A DNA stretch of 9,441 nt from Candidatus Baldrarchaeum yapensis. Lineage in GTDB: Archaea > Asgardarchaeota > Baldrarchaeia > Baldrarchaeales > Baldrarchaeaceae. Under the pieces are notes generated by a model. That model worked only from the letters and a program-made list of their open reading frames with translations. It was not told the origin of the DNA and did no database searches. A program made the position numbers and the translations under genes. Positions 6,861 to 9,441 of this stretch are shown here, piece after piece (position 1 is the first letter of the stretch; the number at the start of each line of letters is the position of its first letter). The stretch covers positions 1-9,441 of the forward strand of contig JAEOSH010000071.1 in the NCBI GenBank assembly GCA_016840465.1, read 5' to 3'.

Positions 6861-6955
6861 GTGCATTGCAAGTAGAGTATTATTGATTAGCAAAATCAGG
6901 GTCGCAATATTCCATCTTCCATTAGAAAATCCTCGGAAATGTAGCGGTGTTAGTA

Positions 6956-7210
6956 ATGTCCGAATATGAGTGGGAAGAGGATAACGAAGAGTATGAGGTT
7001 TTCGAATTGAAAAAGTGGTTCGATGAATTTGCGGATTTTTACGAGTTATCTGAAGATGAGCGTGAGATATGCCTGAACTGTAGGTATCTGTCACGATGCC
7101 TGTCAAATTTCAAATTCGGACATGTAACTGATGCATGTTATCCATGCCGGAAATTATGCCTACTAATGTGCCCACAGGCACCCAATTGCCCAAAAATTCC
7201 CGAGGAGTAG
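6956..7210 (+). CDS. Small acidic eight-cysteine protein, function unknown
   Basis: Protein of 84 residues not recognised as a named family. The first 35 residues are strongly acidic. The rest carries eight cysteines at 39, 42, 48, 61, 64, 68, 72 and 78, giving CxxC-x5-C-x12-CxxC-x3-C-x3-C-x5-C. That is enough ligands for two 4Fe-4S clusters or two structural zincs; the spacing is not the classic ferredoxin CxxCxxCxxxCP. No signal peptide or membrane span, so probably cytosolic. A GTG at 6947 would add three residues, but GGTG at 6946-6949 works as a ribosome site for the ATG at 6956. It converges on the CDF-NifX transporter gene with 3 bases between stops. A metal-related role is suggested only by the cysteines and that neighbour. 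The cysteine pattern and clear start make a real gene likely. Confidence 0.7.
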   Translation: MSEYEWEEDNEEYEVFELKKWFDEFADFYELSEDEREICLNCRYLSRCLSNFKFGHVTDACYPCRKLCLLMCPQAPNCPKIPEE

Positions 7211-7213
7211 GTT

Positions 7214-8476
7214 CTAATGTGCCCTATCCTCGTGTACACCGAACGGCTTCCTTTGTTCCTCAAGTTTGCCCTCACAGAAGGACTTCAGGACCTCCTCTAC
7301 CGTTCTTTCGCCACTCGCTCTTAAGATACTGATCCCATAACTCTGGAGCATGCTGAACGCCGCCTTCCCAATATTCCTTGATACAACCACAGTTACTCCC
7401 TTTTTAAACAATGCTTCGGCCAACGATACTCCCTTACCTCTCTCCTCTTCAAAGAAAGGGTTTCTTTCTATAACAACCTCTTTTATGTCCCCTTCGGCTC
7501 CTAACGTTACAATGGCAATAAACTCAGCCCTTCCAAAGTGATCACACACCTCCGCCTTCAGCCCCTCCGCCCCCTTACATGGGATCGCGACGATAATTTC
7601 TTCTCTCCGAACGGGCCTTATGGCCACAAACACATGATCGACCGATGAAATTTCTCGCTTTATTTTTTCAACGACCTCTCTCCTTATCACATCGGCACGT
7701 GTAATGTCGAGCGTTGGTGACAACTCTATCTCCATATCTACAAGTATATGGCTGCCCGCACTCCTTGCTCTCACATCTGCAACCTTCATGACGCCGGGAA
7801 CGCCCTCCGCAACCCTTCTTATCCTGTCTATTATGCTCGGCTCGAGAAGCGCATCCATCAATGTGCATATCGAGTCCTTCCCTATTCGACATCCCTCCCA
7901 TACTATTGCGAAAGAAATCAGTACCCCTATCATGGGATCTGCGATCAGAAATCCGTATGAAACGAACAGCAACCCCAAGAACACCGCCACACTCGCAAGC
8001 GTGTCAACTCTCGAGTGTACGCCCTCCGCAATTAGAGAAGGACTATTTATCCTTTTTCCAATTCTCCCCTTGTACTCTGCCAGCGCAAATGAAACCGCCG
8101 CGGAAACCACCGGCACCACAAGTACTATGGGTGTTACTAGCACCCCCTCGGGGGAAATCAACTTTTTAATGGACTCCCACGCCGTTTCAACTCCCGCCCC
8201 AACTATAAATATTGCAACGAAAAGGCTCACGATATTTTCGGCCTTGTAGTGCCCGTACGGGTGCATTTTATCCGGAGGTCTGATAGAGATCTTGATCCCG
8301 ACCCAGACGAGTACCGAGGAGATTACATCTATTAACGAATGTAAACCATCGGTAAAAAGTCCAATGCTTCCAGATAGCGACCCCACAATCATCTTCATAA
8401 GCGATATTGCCATGTTTCCCCATGCAGAGATGACTGCAGCGCGCCTACCCAGCTCCGCATACTCGTCACTCGGCAT
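7214..8476 (-). CDS. CDF cation efflux transporter fused to a NifX/NifB-like domain
   Basis: Protein of 420 residues in three parts. Residues 1-205 are a cation diffusion facilitator membrane domain: about six helices, with transport-site residues His46 and Asp50 in TDGLHSLID (helix 2) and His154 and Asp158 in EGVHSRVD (helix 5), plus HPYGH at 72-76. Residues 210-288 are the cytoplasmic CDF tail, with GVPGVMKVADVRARSAGSHILVD. Residues 294-405 are a dinitrogenase iron-molybdenum cofactor-type domain (NifX/NifB C-terminal): IIVAIPC, CDHFGRAEFIAIV, ERNPF and VVVSRNIGKAAFSML. CDF proteins export divalent metals (Zn, Fe, Mn, Cd) by proton exchange; the appended domain may sense or hold metal. GAGGG (complement of 8483-8487) lies 6 bases before the ATG. 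There are no nitrogenase genes here, so a role in nitrogen fixation is not supported. Metal specificity is unproven. Confidence 0.9.
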   Translation of the reverse strand: MPSDEYAELGRRAAVISAWGNMAISLMKMIVGSLSGSIGLFTDGLHSLIDVISSVLVWVGIKISIRPPDKMHPYGHYKAENIVSLFVAIFIVGAGVETAWESIKKLISPEGVLVTPIVLVVPVVSAAVSFALAEYKGRIGKRINSPSLIAEGVHSRVDTLASVAVFLGLLFVSYGFLIADPMIGVLISFAIVWEGCRIGKDSICTLMDALLEPSIIDRIRRVAEGVPGVMKVADVRARSAGSHILVDMEIELSPTLDITRADVIRREVVEKIKREISSVDHVFVAIRPVRREEIIVAIPCKGAEGLKAEVCDHFGRAEFIAIVTLGAEGDIKEVVIERNPFFEEERGKGVSLAEALFKKGVTVVVSRNIGKAAFSMLQSYGISILRASGERTVEEVLKSFCEGKLEEQRKPFGVHEDRAH

Positions 8477-8597
8477 ACGAAACCCTCAATTTTTTAGCAA
8501 TAGCACAATATTTGTGTTTAACTTAGGTCCTCCATACCGATAGAAATACGAAAATTAGAAACAGAAGGTCTTAAAATACGGATTGAGTTAAAAGTCG
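8477..8597 (-). promoter_or_regulatory. Promoter region of the CDF-NifX gene with a short palindrome
   Basis: These 121 bases separate the acyl-CoA dehydrogenase stop from the transporter start. On the minus strand TATTTTAA (complement of 8571-8578) is a possible TATA element. CACAA-TAT-TTGTG at 8504-8516 is a perfect 5-bp dyad between it and the ribosome site, where a metal-responsive repressor could bind. Nothing else is seen. Confidence 0.35.
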
Positions 8598-9441
8598 TCA
8601 GATAATTCTTTTCTTCTCCTTACCCATCTGATCGTATATTTTATAGATCTCTCTTTGAATTATGAACCTCTGTATCTCGCTCGTACCCGCACCGATCTTC
8701 ATAAGGCGTGCATCCCTGTAGAACTTCTCTACTGGCATTTCCTTCGTATACCCGATACCGCCCAATATCTGAAGGGCATCATCACAAACCTCGCATGCCA
8801 TTTCGGAGGCAAAGACCTTTGCAATTGCAGCCTCTAAGGTTGCTCTTCGCCCCTCATCCACTGCCCTCGCGGCATGCATAACTAGCAACCTAGCCGCTAA
8901 GATCTTGGTGGCCATGTCCGCAATTCTGAAACTTATCGCCTCAAACTTTCGAATTGGTCGGTCAAATTGCACCCTTTCCATGGAGTATCTTACAGCTTGC
9001 TCAAATGCTCCCACAGCATATCCTATGCATCCCGCAGCGATTATTGTTCTTTCAACGTCCAGCCCGGCCATCATAACCTGATATCCGTTTCCAACTCCAC
9101 CAAGTACGTTCTCCTTCGGAACCCTTAAATCCTTAAATCTCAGATGGCTGTTCCTTACTCCGCGCATTCCCATGAGTTCGAAGTCTTTGACTACTTCAAA
9201 ACCACTCCACTCGGTCTCAACTATGAACGCCGTTAGCGCCTTTCTTGGATCTTCAGGTCCTCCCTTTATTTTAGCATACACCAGTATGAAGTCCGCAACA
9301 CTTCCATTCGTTATGAACCTTTTTTCTCCGTTGATCACCCATTCATTCCCTTTTTTCTCGGCGGTTGTCGCGATCATTGTAATGTCACTACCTGCGCCCG
9401 GCTCAGTTATTCCTAATGCTCCTAACTTCTCTCCCTTAATC
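8598..9441 (-). CDS. Acyl-CoA dehydrogenase, N-terminus beyond the window edge
   Basis: The last 280 residues of a protein that normally has about 380-400; the N-terminal helical domain is outside the window. It oxidises acyl-CoA to the 2,3-enoyl-CoA with FAD, passing electrons to ETF. Seen in order: GALGITEPGAGSD (FAD/substrate motif), INGEKRFITNG, the beta-domain ending MGMRGVRNSHLRF, then helices with RVQFDRPIRKFEAI, QILGGIGYTKEMPVEKFYRDA and IGAGTSEIQR. In SCAD/MCAD types the catalytic Glu lies in the last motif (YEGTSQIQR); here that position is Ala. Instead GLDVERT (partial residues 126-132) carries a Glu where isovaleryl-CoA dehydrogenase and LCAD have theirs. This suggests a branched- or long-chain-type enzyme, still active. 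Substrate and gene symbol cannot be assigned. It may share function with BKACE, though they are 7.4 kb apart. Confidence 0.92.
   Translation of the reverse strand, partial: IKGEKLGALGITEPGAGSDITMIATTAEKKGNEWVINGEKRFITNGSVADFILVYAKIKGGPEDPRKALTAFIVETEWSGFEVVKDFELMGMRGVRNSHLRFKDLRVPKENVLGGVGNGYQVMMAGLDVERTIIAAGCIGYAVGAFEQAVRYSMERVQFDRPIRKFEAISFRIADMATKILAARLLVMHAARAVDEGRRATLEAAIAKVFASEMACEVCDDALQILGGIGYTKEMPVEKFYRDARLMKIGAGTSEIQRFIIQREIYKIYDQMGKEKKRII

Noticed and set aside
6733-6969. A 78-codon plus-strand frame filling the gap before the Cys-rich gene.
   Set aside because: It begins at the edge of the transglutaminase promoter, covers TATA-like elements, lacks a ribosome site and shows no domain.
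7704-8249. A 181-codon plus-strand open frame opposite the CDF transporter gene.
   Set aside because: Antisense to a well-supported gene, low-complexity Ser/Thr/Pro-rich translation, and no recognisable domain.
7214-8476. Nitrogen-fixation locus, suggested by the NifX/NifB-like domain.
   Set aside because: No nif genes are present and the domain is fused to a metal exporter, so a nitrogenase role is unsupported.

Overview
The window looks archaeal, most likely from a euryarchaeote with fatty- or keto-acid catabolism (Archaeoglobi-like or an alkane/methane-oxidising relative; the lineage is a low-confidence inference). The signs are Shine-Dalgarno sites of the GGAGG/GGTGA type, AT-rich TATA-like elements, an oligo-T terminator with no hairpin, Arg codons dominated by AGA/AGG, and gene families common in such archaea. 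No RNA gene, insertion sequence, CRISPR array or origin was seen.

Layout. At the left, on the plus strand, are a beta-keto acid cleavage enzyme (BKACE, DUF849; 208-1164) and a TauE/SafE-type membrane exporter (1323-2147), separated by a T-rich terminator and a promoter carrying an 11-bp inverted repeat. The exporter converges, 8 bases apart, on a minus-strand FAD-dependent oxidoreductase of the phytoene-desaturase/amine-oxidase type (2156-3442). Next comes a compact minus-strand cluster read from right to left: a membrane-anchored transglutaminase-like protein (5327-6685), an AbrB-like antitoxin remnant (5039-5330), a PIN-domain toxin remnant (4651-5032) and a SAM methyltransferase (3657-4640). 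A plus-strand gene for an 84-residue protein with eight cysteines (6956-7210) ends 3 bases from a convergent minus-strand gene (7214-8476). That gene encodes a cation-diffusion-facilitator transporter fused to a NifX/NifB-like cluster-binding domain. At the right edge is an acyl-CoA dehydrogenase whose N-terminus lies outside the window (8598 to beyond 9441).

How the genes fit together. BKACE and the acyl-CoA dehydrogenase both fit acyl-CoA and keto-acid breakdown, and the TauE-family exporter next to BKACE could move an organic acid; that link is inference. The CDF-NifX fusion points to metal (Zn/Fe-class) homeostasis, and the neighbouring eight-cysteine protein may bind a metal or iron-sulfur cluster.

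The most notable finding is the antitoxin/PIN pair at 4651-5330. Its genes are too broken to show up as ordinary ORFs. Joining frames recovers an AbrB-like start, an antitoxin tail, and both halves of a PIN domain with all four acidic positions, but the reading frame is interrupted by a shift near a G5/T5 run, an in-frame TGA and a 7-bp tandem duplication full of stop codons. Short junctions to intact genes on both sides suggest the module once sat inside a working operon. I did not find a convincing entirely new system.
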